A stretch of DNA of 64,000 bases from Rosistilla ulvae (lineage in GTDB: Bacteria > Planctomycetota > Planctomycetia > Pirellulales > Pirellulaceae), in NCBI RefSeq assembly GCF_007741475.1, contig NZ_CP036261.1:1922001-1986000 (forward strand). Reading direction: 5' to 3'. Shown here one piece after another: positions 45,249 to 55,700 of the stretch. The notes under the pieces were generated by a model. It made no database searches. It saw only the letters and a list, made by a program, of their open reading frames with translations, and had not been told where the DNA came from. Position 1 is the stretch's first letter. Each line of letters begins with the position of its first letter. The position numbers and the translations under genes are program-made.

Positions 45249-45579
45249 GAGAATCTTCCTGGGATCAACTTTTGTGGCTGTCTCGGTTCATTCGGCTCAA
45301 GAATTCGTCCGATGCTTCATTCTAGCAGCAAATGTTGAGGAAGTTAATCAATCGTCGATAGTTCGACGGGGCTATTAAGTGTTTGTGTTTCGCCGAATTC
45401 GCCGGTCTGCAGCAGCGTCCGGTTGTCCAAAGGAGCCGGAAGCTCGCGCGTTCCGGCAGGTGCCTTACATTAAATCAATGATTTGCCAAGGTTAGATCGA
45501 CAGTTCGCCGGAACTGTCGCCAAAGCGCAAAGTGACGCCAATCCCTGTTCCAAACTAATGCGAGGGGGCCGAGAGCACG
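45249..45579. other. 331-base gene-free region with an inverted repeat
   Basis: It lies between divergent genes. The only structure I see is a perfect 9-bp inverted repeat with 4-nt loop at 45498-45519, about 60 bases before the coiled-coil gene. No gene is supported. Confidence 0.45.
45498..45519. promoter_or_regulatory. Perfect inverted repeat, possible operator or 5' leader hairpin
   Basis: CGACAGTTC (45498-45506) pairs exactly with GAACTGTCG (45511-45519) around GCCG. It lies 60 bases upstream of the coiled-coil gene start. It could be a dimeric repressor site or an RNA hairpin in the leader. Nothing identifies a specific regulator. Confidence 0.35.
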
Positions 45580-45978
45580 ATGGGCAGCAGACCTGAACAA
45601 CGGCCATTGGGGGATTCCCATCGCGTGGACAATCCCCATCCTGAGTTCCGCATGGCGCGGCCCCCTACGGCGGGGAAACCGCAAGCGGATGGGGATAACG
45701 ACGATCGACTTCCCCATCCCTTGGAAGCTTTGCTGCCGAACCATTTGCACGAATTAATCGGCAAGCTGCAGGCATGGAGCGACGTGTTGGATCGTCGCGA
45801 AGCCGAACTGAACTCCCGCGTCGCGTTGTTCGAGCACCGCCAGCGGACCTATCGGATGCGAGAGCAATCGCAGTCGTTCGTGTTGGAGGAGCAGGAGCGC
45901 TCGTTGCAACGCCAGCATCAGGCGTTGCGAGATGATCTGCGGCGTTTGGCTGTCGGAAACATTCAAGTGCCGATGTGA
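45580..45978 (+). CDS. Small coiled-coil protein, unknown function
   Basis: The 132-residue protein has a disordered, Pro/Asp-rich first third (residues 1-50). A long helix with heptad character follows at about 55-125 (LIGKLQAWSDVLDRREAELNSRV, EEQERSLQRQHQALRDDLRRL), rich in Arg, Glu and Gln. I do not recognise a family. The ATG at 45580 has GAGGGGG about 14 bases upstream, which is further than usual. It may act as a structural or scaffold protein. It is convergent with the HEAT lipoprotein gene. The moderate confidence reflects coding-like composition rather than homology. Confidence 0.6.
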   Translation: MGSRPEQRPLGDSHRVDNPHPEFRMARPPTAGKPQADGDNDDRLPHPLEALLPNHLHELIGKLQAWSDVLDRREAELNSRVALFEHRQRTYRMREQSQSFVLEEQERSLQRQHQALRDDLRRLAVGNIQVPM

Positions 45979-46069
45979 TCAAACGCGCCACCGCGCGATC
46001 GCGCTGGCGAGGGCTCGTTCGGGAAGGCCAGCTCGTCGTCGGCTGAGATGTCTTCGACCAGGCCTGCGA

Positions 46070-46762
46070 TTAGAACAGGTCTTGCATCTGCCGAGTGAAG
46101 CTCTTCTTCTGTTCATCGACTTCCTTGCCGTCCAGGTAGGCAACCCAAACTTGAGGATCGTCGCCGAGATCCTTGCCGGTGCATTGTCCCAGCGATTCGA
46201 CGCAGGCGACACGGACCGCTGGATTGCGTGATCGCAAACTGGCTTTCAAAGCCTGTGCTGCTTCGGGCGATCGATGTTTGCCGACCGCCGCAATCGCTGC
46301 CATCTGGACATCTTCGTTCGATTCGCTGCCGATCGTGGTTGCTAACAACTGGGTTGAGCGGGATTCGTCGCGAGTGCCTAACACGTCGCAGACCGCCATC
46401 CGGACCTTGATGCTTTCATCGGTCATCTGCGTTTCACACAGATCGATCACGCGCGAATTGCGGCAACCCGCCAACGCGCGGATCGCGTGGGTCCGCATCT
46501 CTGGATTTTTGTCGTTTTCCAAAATCGCTTCGATGTGCTTCAACCAGTATTCCTGATCGGCATCGGAGAGCGATGGCATCGACGCGACCAACCGCTGCAA
46601 CTCCTCAAGGCGTTGCGCATCGGTGGGCCCAAGTTTTTCATCCTCGGCCCACTGCGATCGATAGACCGGGTTGATCGTCTTCAAGGCAAACAGTGGTCCA
46701 TCGTGGCAACCTGCTAGCAAAGCGCAGGTCGCCAAGATCGCCAAAGGGGTCAATCTGTGCAT
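46070..46762 (-). CDS. HEAT-repeat lipoprotein
   Basis: The 230-residue protein has a lipoprotein signal (ILATCALLAGC, Cys about residue 19). Helical repeats follow with HEAT character, e.g. NPEMRTHAIRALAGCRNSRVIDL, SIKVRMAVCDVLGTRDESRSTQLL, NEDVQMAAIAAVGKHRSPEAAQAL and NPAVRVACVESLGQC, covering about 90-205. HEAT arrays bind proteins. It would be anchored to a membrane. It lies 82 bases downstream of the outer membrane DUF481 gene on the same strand, so it may be co-expressed with it. Confidence 0.82.
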   Translation of the reverse strand: MHRLTPLAILATCALLAGCHDGPLFALKTINPVYRSQWAEDEKLGPTDAQRLEELQRLVASMPSLSDADQEYWLKHIEAILENDKNPEMRTHAIRALAGCRNSRVIDLCETQMTDESIKVRMAVCDVLGTRDESRSTQLLATTIGSESNEDVQMAAIAAVGKHRSPEAAQALKASLRSRNPAVRVACVESLGQCTGKDLGDDPQVWVAYLDGKEVDEQKKSFTRQMQDLF

Positions 46763-46844
46763 TCAAAAACTCCTGAATTTCACTGCGTGTACCAAATGTG
46801 TCTGCCGTGAATCCAGGTCAATCGGAATCGGCTTGCCGCTGGCA

Positions 46845-48035
46845 TTAGAACTTGTACAGCAGGGTCGCCGTATAGTCGATGTCTTGGGGTTCAAGGCCCA
46901 ACGGTGTGCTGTCATATCGGTTCGTCGCGGCCAGTTTCAGGCTAAAATTTTCCGCATCATCCAACAAAATTTCCCAACCCGCATCGGTTACCACGCGGTA
47001 GTCGGAGAAATCTTCGAAGGCGGGGAAGTAATCCGCTTTGACATAAATCTTGTTTCGCTTGTTGACCTGTTGCTTTAGATCCAGGCCAAACAGCATTTCC
47101 GGTTTCCAGTCTTCATCGACCGAACCGATTTCTTGCGACGCACCGGCACCGACCCGGGTTACGAATGTGACGTCTTCGGTTTTCGCCAAAAAGTAGGAGA
47201 GACCACCGTTGACGTTCACACGGGCGTCAAACGCCTTGAACTCGTCGTACTCCAGTCCACTCTTGATGAACGCCGAAAAGTCGGATTGGGCGATCGTGCG
47301 ATCCAAATCAAAGTTCGCCCGGGCGTTGTTCTGGGTATCGATACCGCCGCTGCTGGTTTTGCGGTAATTCAAGTTCACACCCAAGTTATACAGATCGCTC
47401 TTCCGCGCCAGATTGGCTCCTGCGGCGTAGCTGAGCGAGTTGGAATTGCCTTCGCTTCCGTTCAAACCAAACTCCACGCTGCTGTCCCAGCCATCGCGTG
47501 GAATCCAGACCCACGGATAGTGATACCAGCTGTATTCTTTTTCGAGTTCGTCCATTTGTTCCGGCAGCGGCGTCATGGTCGACATATCGAGCACGGTGCT
47601 GTCGGAATCGGGAGCTGGCGTGGGAACGGTTTCTTGGCTCGCCCCCGAACCAACGACGCTTGGCTCTTGAAGTATCGACGGGTCGTTCATCGGAACCGGC
47701 GGAGTGTAATTCTGGGCAGGAGCGGCCAAGTACTGCACTTGAGGATACAGATTCGGATCGCTCGCAGCCTGATAATAAGGGACCTGCGTTTGTTGAGCCG
47801 CCTGCACTGGCATCGAATACTGGCTGCCTGTCGGCGCGTTGGATTCGATCGACGGGTATTGGGTGGTTGGATTGACCGGTGGCAGGTAGGTCGGCGTGCT
47901 GCTGCCATAGGCCCCAGGTTGATATGCAGGGGGGGGCAACGCTTGGATTGTTGTCTGGGCCGAAGCATTCGATAACCAGTTCGTCAGCAAAATAAAGCCA
48001 ACGAGAAGAAAACGTCTATGTGCGAGAGAAGGCAT
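46845..48035 (-). CDS. DUF481 outer-membrane beta-barrel protein
   Basis: The 396-residue protein has a signal peptide (residues 1-27) and a proline- and glutamine-rich linker at about 30-150. A DUF481 barrel follows at about 170-396: SSVEFGLNGSEGNSNSLSYAAGANLARKSDLYNLGVNLNYR, QSDFSAFIKSGLEYDEF, and a C-terminal strand YTATLLYKF ending in Phe, the usual signal for barrel assembly. Relatives include the salt-induced YdiY. It probably sits in the outer membrane. The start at 48035 is chosen for GGAG 8 bases upstream; an ATG at 48062 extends it by 9 residues and is also possible. Confidence 0.85.
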   Translation of the reverse strand: MPSLAHRRFLLVGFILLTNWLSNASAQTTIQALPPPAYQPGAYGSSTPTYLPPVNPTTQYPSIESNAPTGSQYSMPVQAAQQTQVPYYQAASDPNLYPQVQYLAAPAQNYTPPVPMNDPSILQEPSVVGSGASQETVPTPAPDSDSTVLDMSTMTPLPEQMDELEKEYSWYHYPWVWIPRDGWDSSVEFGLNGSEGNSNSLSYAAGANLARKSDLYNLGVNLNYRKTSSGGIDTQNNARANFDLDRTIAQSDFSAFIKSGLEYDEFKAFDARVNVNGGLSYFLAKTEDVTFVTRVGAGASQEIGSVDEDWKPEMLFGLDLKQQVNKRNKIYVKADYFPAFEDFSDYRVVTDAGWEILLDDAENFSLKLAATNRYDSTPLGLEPQDIDYTATLLYKF

Positions 48036-48252
48036 TCTCTGAACTCCGAAAGTTTTGTTCACCTGTTATCTGTGTTCGGAGCGTATAACAAACCGAGTTA
48101 ACCGGAACAAAGAGCATTCTCGGAATGAGTCGGAAATTCTTTGTTTTTCCCCCAATCCGCGTCTTCACAACCGGCCAACGTGCCCTGGTATTTCGTGGTA
48201 TCAGGGGGTGAAGTGCCCGCTCGGATGTACAGGCTCGACCGATCCTCACCGC

Positions 48253-48288
48253 TCCCAGCCGGTGTGCAATCAAATCCGCCGGCTGGGA
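48253..48288. repeat. Inverted repeat (10-bp perfect arms, 16-nt loop)
   Basis: TCCCAGCCGG (48253-48262) pairs with CCGGCTGGGA (48279-48288), directly followed by a short palindrome ATCGCG-T-CGCGAT (48288-48300). It lies just beyond the stop of the Nramp-like gene. No T-run follows, so a classical terminator is doubtful. Confidence 0.5.
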
Positions 48289-48305
48289 TCGCGTCGCGAT
48301 GCTAT

Positions 48306-49595
48306 CTATTGCGAATCCGAACTGGCGGTGACCGCTGGTTGGCGGTAGCTGTTCAGCTTTTTGGGGAGATCCGAGAACGCTGTCTTGCCTGCCATTGCCA
48401 GCAATAGCCCCAGGCCGATCAGACCAAAGACGATCGTGGCCGGGCGGTTAACGTGATCCCCCATCACGTCGCGGGAACTGGTTAACCACAGCAGCACGCC
48501 GGCGATCAATGGTGCCACGACGACGGTAACCGCTTGGGCGGCAATGATCGTCGGAGTGCGATCGAAGTCGAAGATCAGCACCGCCACGCCGACCGCCATG
48601 CCCAGCAGCAGCGAAGCCGCGGTCAGCAGGCGAGGTACCAGGTCGGTCGGGCGACTGCCCATGTTCAAGCCATCGGCAGCCATAAAACCACCGATCATCG
48701 CGTTGACCAAAAATGAGGAGTAGGCAGCGGAGAAGAGCCCGAAGCAGAAGATGATTTTTGCAGCCGGGCCAAACGTCGACTCCAATGCGATCGCGACATC
48801 GACGGGACTGTTGAGCGTGATATCGGCGCGTCCGGAAAGGCCAGCCGCCGCGGTCGACATCAACATCACCGTGATCAGGAACATGATCACCGAACCGATG
48901 CGAGCATCGACCATGCCGCTTTTGACTTCATCGATTCCCCAGCCCTTCTGTCGCACGAGATACGCCTGATAGAAGGCGGCCGCACTGATGAAGGTCGTTC
49001 CGATCAGCCCCAGAACCGGCAGCAGTTCGCCCGACTTGCCGAGCGTTGGCGTGACCAAGCCCTTGCCCATCGCAGCCAGGTCGGGACGGAGGCTGATCAA
49101 ATTGATAGCGAACGAGATCAGCATCAAGCCGACCAACGCCATCATCACGCGTTCGAGCATCTTGTACATGTCTTTGAAGGCAAACAAAAACACGATCGCT
49201 AGTAGGTTGAAGACGATCACCATGCCGGCGACGACTGTTTTTGATTCGATGAACGCTTCAAAAGTCGCTGCGACACCGATGTTGTTGCCCGATTGAAACG
49301 CCGTCGCGATGAAGAAGACGCTCAACCCCACGAGGACCGACAACCAACGACCTGCTTTGGCGGCGATCAAATCGCAGGGAGCAGCGGAGCCGACGGCCCC
49401 GAGTTTCGCCCCGAGGGTCATGTACAACATCATGAAGGCAACCGACACCACGACGACCCACAGCATCGAATACTGTTCCGACGCGCCGACTTTCGAACTG
49501 GTCACAAGACTGCCCGGGCCGATCACGACACAGGCGGTGATCAATCCGGGACCGATCCGGCGATACCAAGGTTGGTGCGAGGGCTGATCGTTCAT
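48306..49595 (-). CDS. Nramp-family-like transporter lacking canonical metal ligands
   Basis: The 429-residue protein has about eleven membrane spans. The fold and the start WYRRIGPGLITACVVIGPGSLVTSSKVGA match Nramp/MntH. In classic Nramp the first span carries DPGN and the sixth MPH; here the corresponding positions read GPGS (about 26-29) and, by my alignment, AAAF near residue 213, so the Asp, Asn and Met ligands appear to be absent. It may move another substrate. The ATG at 49595 is the natural start. It is divergent from the esterase gene. Function open. Confidence 0.75.
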   Translation of the reverse strand: MNDQPSHQPWYRRIGPGLITACVVIGPGSLVTSSKVGASEQYSMLWVVVVSVAFMMLYMTLGAKLGAVGSAAPCDLIAAKAGRWLSVLVGLSVFFIATAFQSGNNIGVAATFEAFIESKTVVAGMVIVFNLLAIVFLFAFKDMYKMLERVMMALVGLMLISFAINLISLRPDLAAMGKGLVTPTLGKSGELLPVLGLIGTTFISAAAFYQAYLVRQKGWGIDEVKSGMVDARIGSVIMFLITVMLMSTAAAGLSGRADITLNSPVDVAIALESTFGPAAKIIFCFGLFSAAYSSFLVNAMIGGFMAADGLNMGSRPTDLVPRLLTAASLLLGMAVGVAVLIFDFDRTPTIIAAQAVTVVVAPLIAGVLLWLTSSRDVMGDHVNRPATIVFGLIGLGLLLAMAGKTAFSDLPKKLNSYRQPAVTASSDSQ

Positions 49596-49949
49596 CGGCG
49601 AGCCTTTTCTTTTTTGCGGTGGGATGGAGCGGTGGGAATTTGGGGGCGGGGTCCCAGTGTGAGCGAAACCGGAAACCTCTGCAACGGTCGGGGTTCCGAG
49701 GTTTTGCGTTTCGGTGCAATTTGCCGTGCCCCACTTGTGTGCCCGCGGCGCTTCCCTCCGATACACGCGGTTGCGGACCGCTCCAACGATGCGGACGCAA
49801 GGGAGGCTCGCCAGCCGATGCGAATTTAAAACCGACGCAATGCCCCGCCGCGATGGAAGATTGACGCAGCCAATGCTGGCAACCAAAATGCGACCGATCG
49901 AATATGCTGACCTCGTTGCTCACAGAACATAAACCATCAAGGAAGCCCG
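49596..49949. other. 354-base gene-free region between divergent genes
   Basis: The region holds the promoters of the Nramp-like and esterase genes. I see no gene and no strong structured element. It contains AAGGAAG about 8 bases before the esterase ATG. Confidence 0.45.
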
Positions 49950-50768
49950 ATGCTCCGTATTGCTTTATCCCTTTCCCTGTTGCTCGCTTGCGGTCTGATT
50001 ATGGCGGATGAACCCTATCAAGCTCGAACCATTTCGTTGCCTGCGGTTCCAGGCGAAGAGGGTAGCAAAAGCGAATCGTATTCGTATCGTTTGCTGTCCC
50101 CGCAAACGATCGAACCGGGCAAGACCTATCCGTTGGTGCTCTTCTTGCACGGCGCGGGAGAGCGCGGCGATGACAACACCCGCCAGTTGAAGTATTTGCC
50201 CGAGTTGTTGGCGACGCCGGCCAATCGCGAAAAGTACCCATGTTTCGTGCTCGCTCCCCAATGCCCTACGGGGAAGCAATGGGTCGATGTGCCGTGGGGC
50301 GATCGCACGTCGACGCCGTTGCCCGAGCAACCATCGCGTCCGATGCAGGCGGTGATCGCGATGTTGCAGCAAACGATGCAGGATCAGCCTGTCGATCGAT
50401 CACGAGTCTATTTGACGGGGCTATCGATGGGCGGCTACGGTTCGTGGGATCTTGCGGCGCGTCAGCCCGAATGGTTCGCTGCGGCGATCATCGTCTGTGG
50501 TGGCGGCGATGAACATCAAGCGACGCGGCTGAAACCGTTGCCAATCTGGGCCTTCCACGGCGGTGCCGATACCGTTGTGCCAACGCAGCGTTCGCGCTCG
50601 ATGGTTCAAGCGATTCACGATGCCGGTGGTACGCAGATCGAATATTCCGAATTGCCAGGCGTTGGTCATAACAGTTGGACTCACGCGTACTCACCCTCCG
50701 CCGGAGCGCTCGATTGGATGTTTGCGCAAGTGCGCAAGCCGATCGCGGGCGATGCCAAAGAGGAGTAG
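49950..50768 (+). CDS. Secreted alpha/beta-hydrolase (esterase)
   Basis: The 272-residue protein has a signal peptide (MLRIALSLSLLLACGLIMA). The alpha/beta-hydrolase core shows FLHGAGERGDD (oxyanion region), the nucleophile elbow GLSMGGYGSWDLA (Ser about residue 155), WAFHGGADTVVP (Asp) and GVGHNSW (His), a complete triad. It resembles the carboxylesterase/PHB depolymerase or dienelactone hydrolase-like enzymes of planctomycetes, often linked to polysaccharide de-esterification. Export suggests action on environmental polymers. Substrate unknown. Convergent with the hybrid kinase gene. Confidence 0.88.
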   Translation: MLRIALSLSLLLACGLIMADEPYQARTISLPAVPGEEGSKSESYSYRLLSPQTIEPGKTYPLVLFLHGAGERGDDNTRQLKYLPELLATPANREKYPCFVLAPQCPTGKQWVDVPWGDRTSTPLPEQPSRPMQAVIAMLQQTMQDQPVDRSRVYLTGLSMGGYGSWDLAARQPEWFAAAIIVCGGGDEHQATRLKPLPIWAFHGGADTVVPTQRSRSMVQAIHDAGGTQIEYSELPGVGHNSWTHAYSPSAGALDWMFAQVRKPIAGDAKEE

Positions 50769-50846
50769 AGCCCGTTCGCCGGCTACTGCTGGCGGGCTCC
50801 CATCTGGGCAACGAATTCGAAGGCCTTCGCTGGCGGGACCTATTCG

Positions 50847-52658
50847 CTACAGTCCGCTTGCTGCGGTCATCGCATCACGGTTTGCATTGTCGTTGGACGG
50901 CGCGGGGCCACGCATCGGCAGCTCGATCACAAACGTTGTGCCGTGTCCCTCTTGGACATCAAAGGTGAGCTTGCCACCGTGTTTTTGCACGACCACGGTG
51001 TGGGCGATCGCCAACCCCTGGCCGGTTCCCTTGCCGACTTCTTTGGTCGTGAAAAACGGATCGAAGACGCGTCCGCGAATGTGTTCGGGGATGCCACCGC
51101 CATCGTCGCTGATCTCAACTTTGACAGATTCGTTTTGCAGTGAGGAACGGATGGTGATTTTTCCCAGCCCCTTGCTGCCACCCGCCGTGCGGTCGGAAAT
51201 CGCATGCGCTGCGTTGATGATCAAATTAAGGAATACCTGATTCAATTCTCCTGGATAGCCTCTGACCGGTTCGAGATTGGGGGCTAGGTCGGTTTCGATT
51301 TTTGCGACATATTTCCATTCGTTCGTCGAGACGGCCATCGTTGTCTCCAACGCTCGATTGATATCGACCGCCGATGTCTCCTCAATACCCGGATGGGACA
51401 ATTCTTTCATCGCTCGCACGATTCGGGAGACGTGTTCGACGCCATCGATCGAATCGGTAAGGGCCTGCGGGATCTGAGTGTAAAGATTATGCAGGCTCAA
51501 CGATTTCGCCTTTTGTTTCAACTCGGACACCAATGCGGGACTCACCGCCAATTGTTCGGCAACGTCCAATAGATCGCTGGACGACTGCAGATACCCCATC
51601 AATTTGTCAAACTTGGCGTTTAGATAATCGAGGTTGTCGCCTAGATACTGCATCGGCGTATTGATCTCGTGCGCGACGCCAGCGGCCAATTGCCCCACCG
51701 ATTCGAGTTTCAGGGAATTGTGCAGTTGCTGTTCCAGGATCCGATGTTCGGTCACGTCGGTTCCGAGAATCAGGGTTCCTCGGCGCTTCCCCGCCTCGAG
51801 AACGGGATAGCTGGAAAAGCAGACGATTCGTAGAGTTCCCAGAGCGTTGGAAAAACTGGTTTCCAAATGCGTGGCCGTTTCTTGTTGTCGACTGTGGACG
51901 AGATCGCCGACCAGGACAGGATTCTCCCATTGGATCGGCAGTGACGCCAAGGGCTGACCGATCGCGTCGACCGCATCGATTCCAAAGATCGCGACAGCAT
52001 TTTCATTCCAGCGTTGCACCGTTCCATCGGCGTCGGTTCCCACCATCAACGAATCGATGGCCGCCAACAGTTGCTCCGATTCTTGTTGGGCTTCACGCAG
52101 GTGACGCGTCCGTTCGGCAACGGTCCGTTCGAGGCTTTCTCGCTTGATCGATGCAGCGTCGATCAGACGTCGCTTTTCGATCAGGGCGACAACCATCTGC
52201 ATCACTTCCGCATTGTCGAACGGTTTCTTCAGAATCAACAAGCGATCCGAAAGCCCTAGACGCTTGGAGATATCCGACCAGGTGTTGTCGGAATAGGCGC
52301 TGCAAATCACAACTTGTAGATTGGAATCGGCCTTCCAAAGGTTTTCAATCGTGGTGAGACCGTCCCAGCCCGGCGGCATTCGCATGTCGCAAAACGCCAA
52401 CGTGTAGGGACGCCCGGCGGCATTGGCGTCGCGGACTTTGCGATATCCTTCTTCGCCTTGGTAGGCGGAATCGAGTTGGACATCCAATTTGTCGTTTGCG
52501 ACCGGCGCTTCTGCTTCCTCGCCGAAAAATGCCGATGCGGCGTCCCATAATTCCTGCTTGTCTGCATCGGAGACGAGGATCTTTTGGAAGTCGTCGTGAA
52601 TCGCTGGATTGTCATCGATGACAAGGATGCGTGGTTTGTTGTTTTCGATGCTATTCAT
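50847..52658 (-). CDS. Hybrid sensor kinase: receiver-PAS-histidine kinase
   Basis: The 603-residue protein has a full receiver domain at about 10-160 (ILVIDDNPAIHDDFQ, phospho-acceptor Asp in LAFCDMRMPPGWDG, Lys in LILKKPFDN). A coiled coil leads into a PAS domain (about 200-315, LMVGTDADGTVQRWNENAVAIFG). The kinase has H-box GQLAAGVAHEINTPMQYLGDNL (about 330-350), N-box NLIINAAHAISD, G1 SDDGGGIPE and F-box FDPFFTTKEVGKGTGQGLA. It has no membrane span, so it is a cytoplasmic kinase controlled by phosphorylation of its own receiver. It follows the membrane PAS kinase gene by 84 bases, and AAGGA lies 6 bases before the ATG, consistent with one operon. Confidence 0.9.
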   Translation of the reverse strand: MNSIENNKPRILVIDDNPAIHDDFQKILVSDADKQELWDAASAFFGEEAEAPVANDKLDVQLDSAYQGEEGYRKVRDANAAGRPYTLAFCDMRMPPGWDGLTTIENLWKADSNLQVVICSAYSDNTWSDISKRLGLSDRLLILKKPFDNAEVMQMVVALIEKRRLIDAASIKRESLERTVAERTRHLREAQQESEQLLAAIDSLMVGTDADGTVQRWNENAVAIFGIDAVDAIGQPLASLPIQWENPVLVGDLVHSRQQETATHLETSFSNALGTLRIVCFSSYPVLEAGKRRGTLILGTDVTEHRILEQQLHNSLKLESVGQLAAGVAHEINTPMQYLGDNLDYLNAKFDKLMGYLQSSSDLLDVAEQLAVSPALVSELKQKAKSLSLHNLYTQIPQALTDSIDGVEHVSRIVRAMKELSHPGIEETSAVDINRALETTMAVSTNEWKYVAKIETDLAPNLEPVRGYPGELNQVFLNLIINAAHAISDRTAGGSKGLGKITIRSSLQNESVKVEISDDGGGIPEHIRGRVFDPFFTTKEVGKGTGQGLAIAHTVVVQKHGGKLTFDVQEGHGTTFVIELPMRGPAPSNDNANRDAMTAASGL

Positions 52659-52742
52659 GGGAGTTCCTTTGAATGGATCGGCGATATGACGCGATCTGGA
52701 ATGCGATTGGTAATGCGTATCGCTTGGCCTTCATGAGTTGTT

Positions 52743-55700
52743 CTACATGTTGAACAGCGGACACGATGGAGGGGACACAATGGACAGCGAATCAATTGCT
52801 TGTTGTGGAGCCGGATGGTTGATCTTCGAACTCCGCCCATGCAATGGCAGTTTCAGGGTGAAGGTCGCACCCCGTCCGACTCCCTCGCTGTGAACCGACA
52901 TGCTGCCCCCCATTTCCCTCGCCGAATTGGCACAGGAATGAAGTCCAAATCCATGTCCGGTTGTTTTGGTTGTGAATCCGTGTCGGAAGATGTTTTTGAG
53001 ATTCTCTTTCGAGATTCCGATGCCGTTGTCATGCACCTCCAGCCGCACATGTTCCCCTTCGGTTCGGGCGGTTAAGCGGATGATCTTCTCGCTGGCATCC
53101 GACTTGTCCACGGCCTGTTTGGCGTTCTTGATCAGGTTGATCATGATTTGAAGGACCTCGTGCTTGCGGACTTCGATGTTGGGCACGTCTTCGAATTCGC
53201 GGACTAATTCGACACCATGTCGCGTCAAACTGGCGTCGTTGATCTTTGCCGCGTCTTCGATCAATTCGATCGGGTCGACCGACTCGGTGTCACCGCTCTT
53301 TTTGGCGAACGATTGCTGCATCGAAACGATCTCCTTGATGTGTTCGACGCTCTTGGTCAACGCCTGGATCTCGTTGCGTTGGGCGTCGCGTTCGTTGTGA
53401 AAGCTGGTCGCCAGTTGTTTCAGCAAGGTGGGAAAGTACTTGCCCCGTTTATCGTTGGTCAGGAAATTTCCCAGGTCCGCTTCGTTCTCCGCGATCACGT
53501 CCGCCGCTTTCATTAGATGCTCGACGGGACTGGCATTGATCCGGTCGCGAATCAAATTAGTCGAAACGTTGACGCTGTTGAGCACGTTGCCAACGTTGTG
53601 CAGGACTCCGGTGGCGACCTCGGCCATGCCAGCCTGACGAGCGGTGTTTTGCAGTTCATCGGCCAATTGTTCTCGCTCTCGCTCGGCTTGTTTCCGCGCC
53701 GTGATGTCGCGAACAAAACAGCAGGCGTATTCAATCCCACCAAAAGCGCTGTAGTTGATCGTGACCTCAACCGGGAACGTCGTGCCATCCTTTTGCCGGT
53801 GTCGGCTCTCCAATACCATCGCGTTGCGTTCTTTCAGTTGGGCCCAAAATTCGGGCCACTTCTCGTTTGGCAGGCCTGGGTCGAAATCGGATATCGCAAT
53901 CTGCAGCAGTTCCTCACGAGCGTAGCCCAGGCGTTTACAACTGCTTTCATTGGCATCGATAATCCGGCCCGTGCTTTCACAGACCAACATGGCATCCTGC
54001 GCGAAGTCGAGTCCCTCGCGAAGCATCCGTTGATTGAGGTCGCGTTTCCATTGTTGGGTGATATCCAGTACGGTGATCACGGCGCCTTGCTGGCCATCGG
54101 AGGTCAGCGGGATGGCGTTGATCGAAACCAGCACATCTTTGTCTTTCCGCCGCACCAACAATTCTTCATTGCGAACCTGTTCGCCTTGTAGCGCGCGGAC
54201 CATCGGCAATTCGATCAACGGAATCATTTCGTAGGTGATCGGATCGACGATCTCCACCGCCTGGAACTGTTCCAACATCGATTTCGATTTCAGCCAATGT
54301 TCACCAAAAATCTCTTCTGCGGCGGGGTTAAAGCTGACGATGTCGCCCAGTTGATTGACTGAGACGATGCCGGCTGCGACACTTTCTAAGACGGCATCAA
54401 GCGTCTGTTTTTGCATCTTCAAATTGGTGGTCACCGCTGCCAGGCGGGCTTCGGATTCCTTGCGTCCGGTGATCTCGCTTTCGATGGCGATATAGCGGAC
54501 AAGCTCACCGTTCTCTTTATGAATCGGCCGCGCTCCGATCGCTACCCAGTACGGTTCACCCGTCTTGCGATAGTGGAGGATCTCGACATCGAATCCCTTT
54601 TTCTGACCTACCCGTTGGTTGATTTGTTCGATCGTTTGCGGATCGGTCTTTTCGCCATACAGGATATGGCCGGGAATCTTGCCTTTCACGTCGTCAAACG
54701 AATGTCCGGAGGCCCGCTCAAAACCATCGTTCACCCATTCGATTCGGCCTTCGGCGTCGGTGATCACCACGGTGTTGTCGGTGTATTTTGCAACCAACGA
54801 GAGGAGTTCTAGATGTTCGGAAGTTTCCAGTAATTCTCGCTCGGCTGTCACTCGTTCAGTGATGTCTAAATGCGTGACCACCGCAGCACCGGCTTGGTGA
54901 TTGCGCAGCGGGGTCACGTTGACCTGGTACCAATACTTTTGAGTTTCCGAATCGCATTCATAGACCGGGACATGTTGTGCATCGCGTCCGTTGATGACCG
55001 CATCGATTGCGTCGGCAACTTGGTTGGCGCCGGGGTTGAGACCATCCTCCACACGGCGACGACATTGCTGAGGGTAATTGCTGCCAACGTCCAGATCTTG
55101 AGCGTTTTGGTTGCGAGAAAACTCACTCCAAGATGCGTTGGTTTCGACGATCTGGCCGGAAGCATCTAAGACGCAGATCGGCGAATCGATCGCATCGAGG
55201 ACGCTCTGGAAGAACTCTTGAGAACGCTGGAGATCAGCGTGCTGGTCGTCGCGACGCTGTTGCAGTACTTTGTTGATAACGTTCAGTTCGTGAGCGTTTT
55301 TCCAAAGCGCTGTCGCTTGCGTGATGCAGTATCCCAATAGCACCATGATCGCGACGATCCATGCTGCATGGTAACGATTCTGGGTGGTCAACCGACTTTG
55401 GTAGATCTTCTTGGCTTGGTCCATTACATCCAGAGTCAACGTCCGCACCGGGAGATCCACCAGACGCAAAACCGTCTCGTCGAGAAGTTGACGCAGTTCG
55501 AGCAATTTCAAGCCATGCCGAATTGCCCAGTCGATCTTCGGGAATGTCTGCCCTTCTGCCGAAGCTAACAATTCGCCTTCCAGCATCTCGATTGCATCGT
55601 TGAATTGTTTGCGGTCGGTCGAGTTGCCGGACAATGAGAATCGATATCCCGCCGTTTCTAGATTGGCCAATCCCAATTGGATGTTTCTCGGTAAGTTGGG

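Noticed and set aside
45993-46004. Palindrome GCGCGATCGCGC after the coiled-coil gene
   Set aside because: Low-complexity GC palindrome without a T-run; not enough to call a terminator or a binding site.
50819-50830. Perfect palindrome CGAAGGCCTTCG between convergent genes
   Set aside because: No loop and no T-run, so it is not a terminator; a 12-bp palindrome can occur by chance in this composition.
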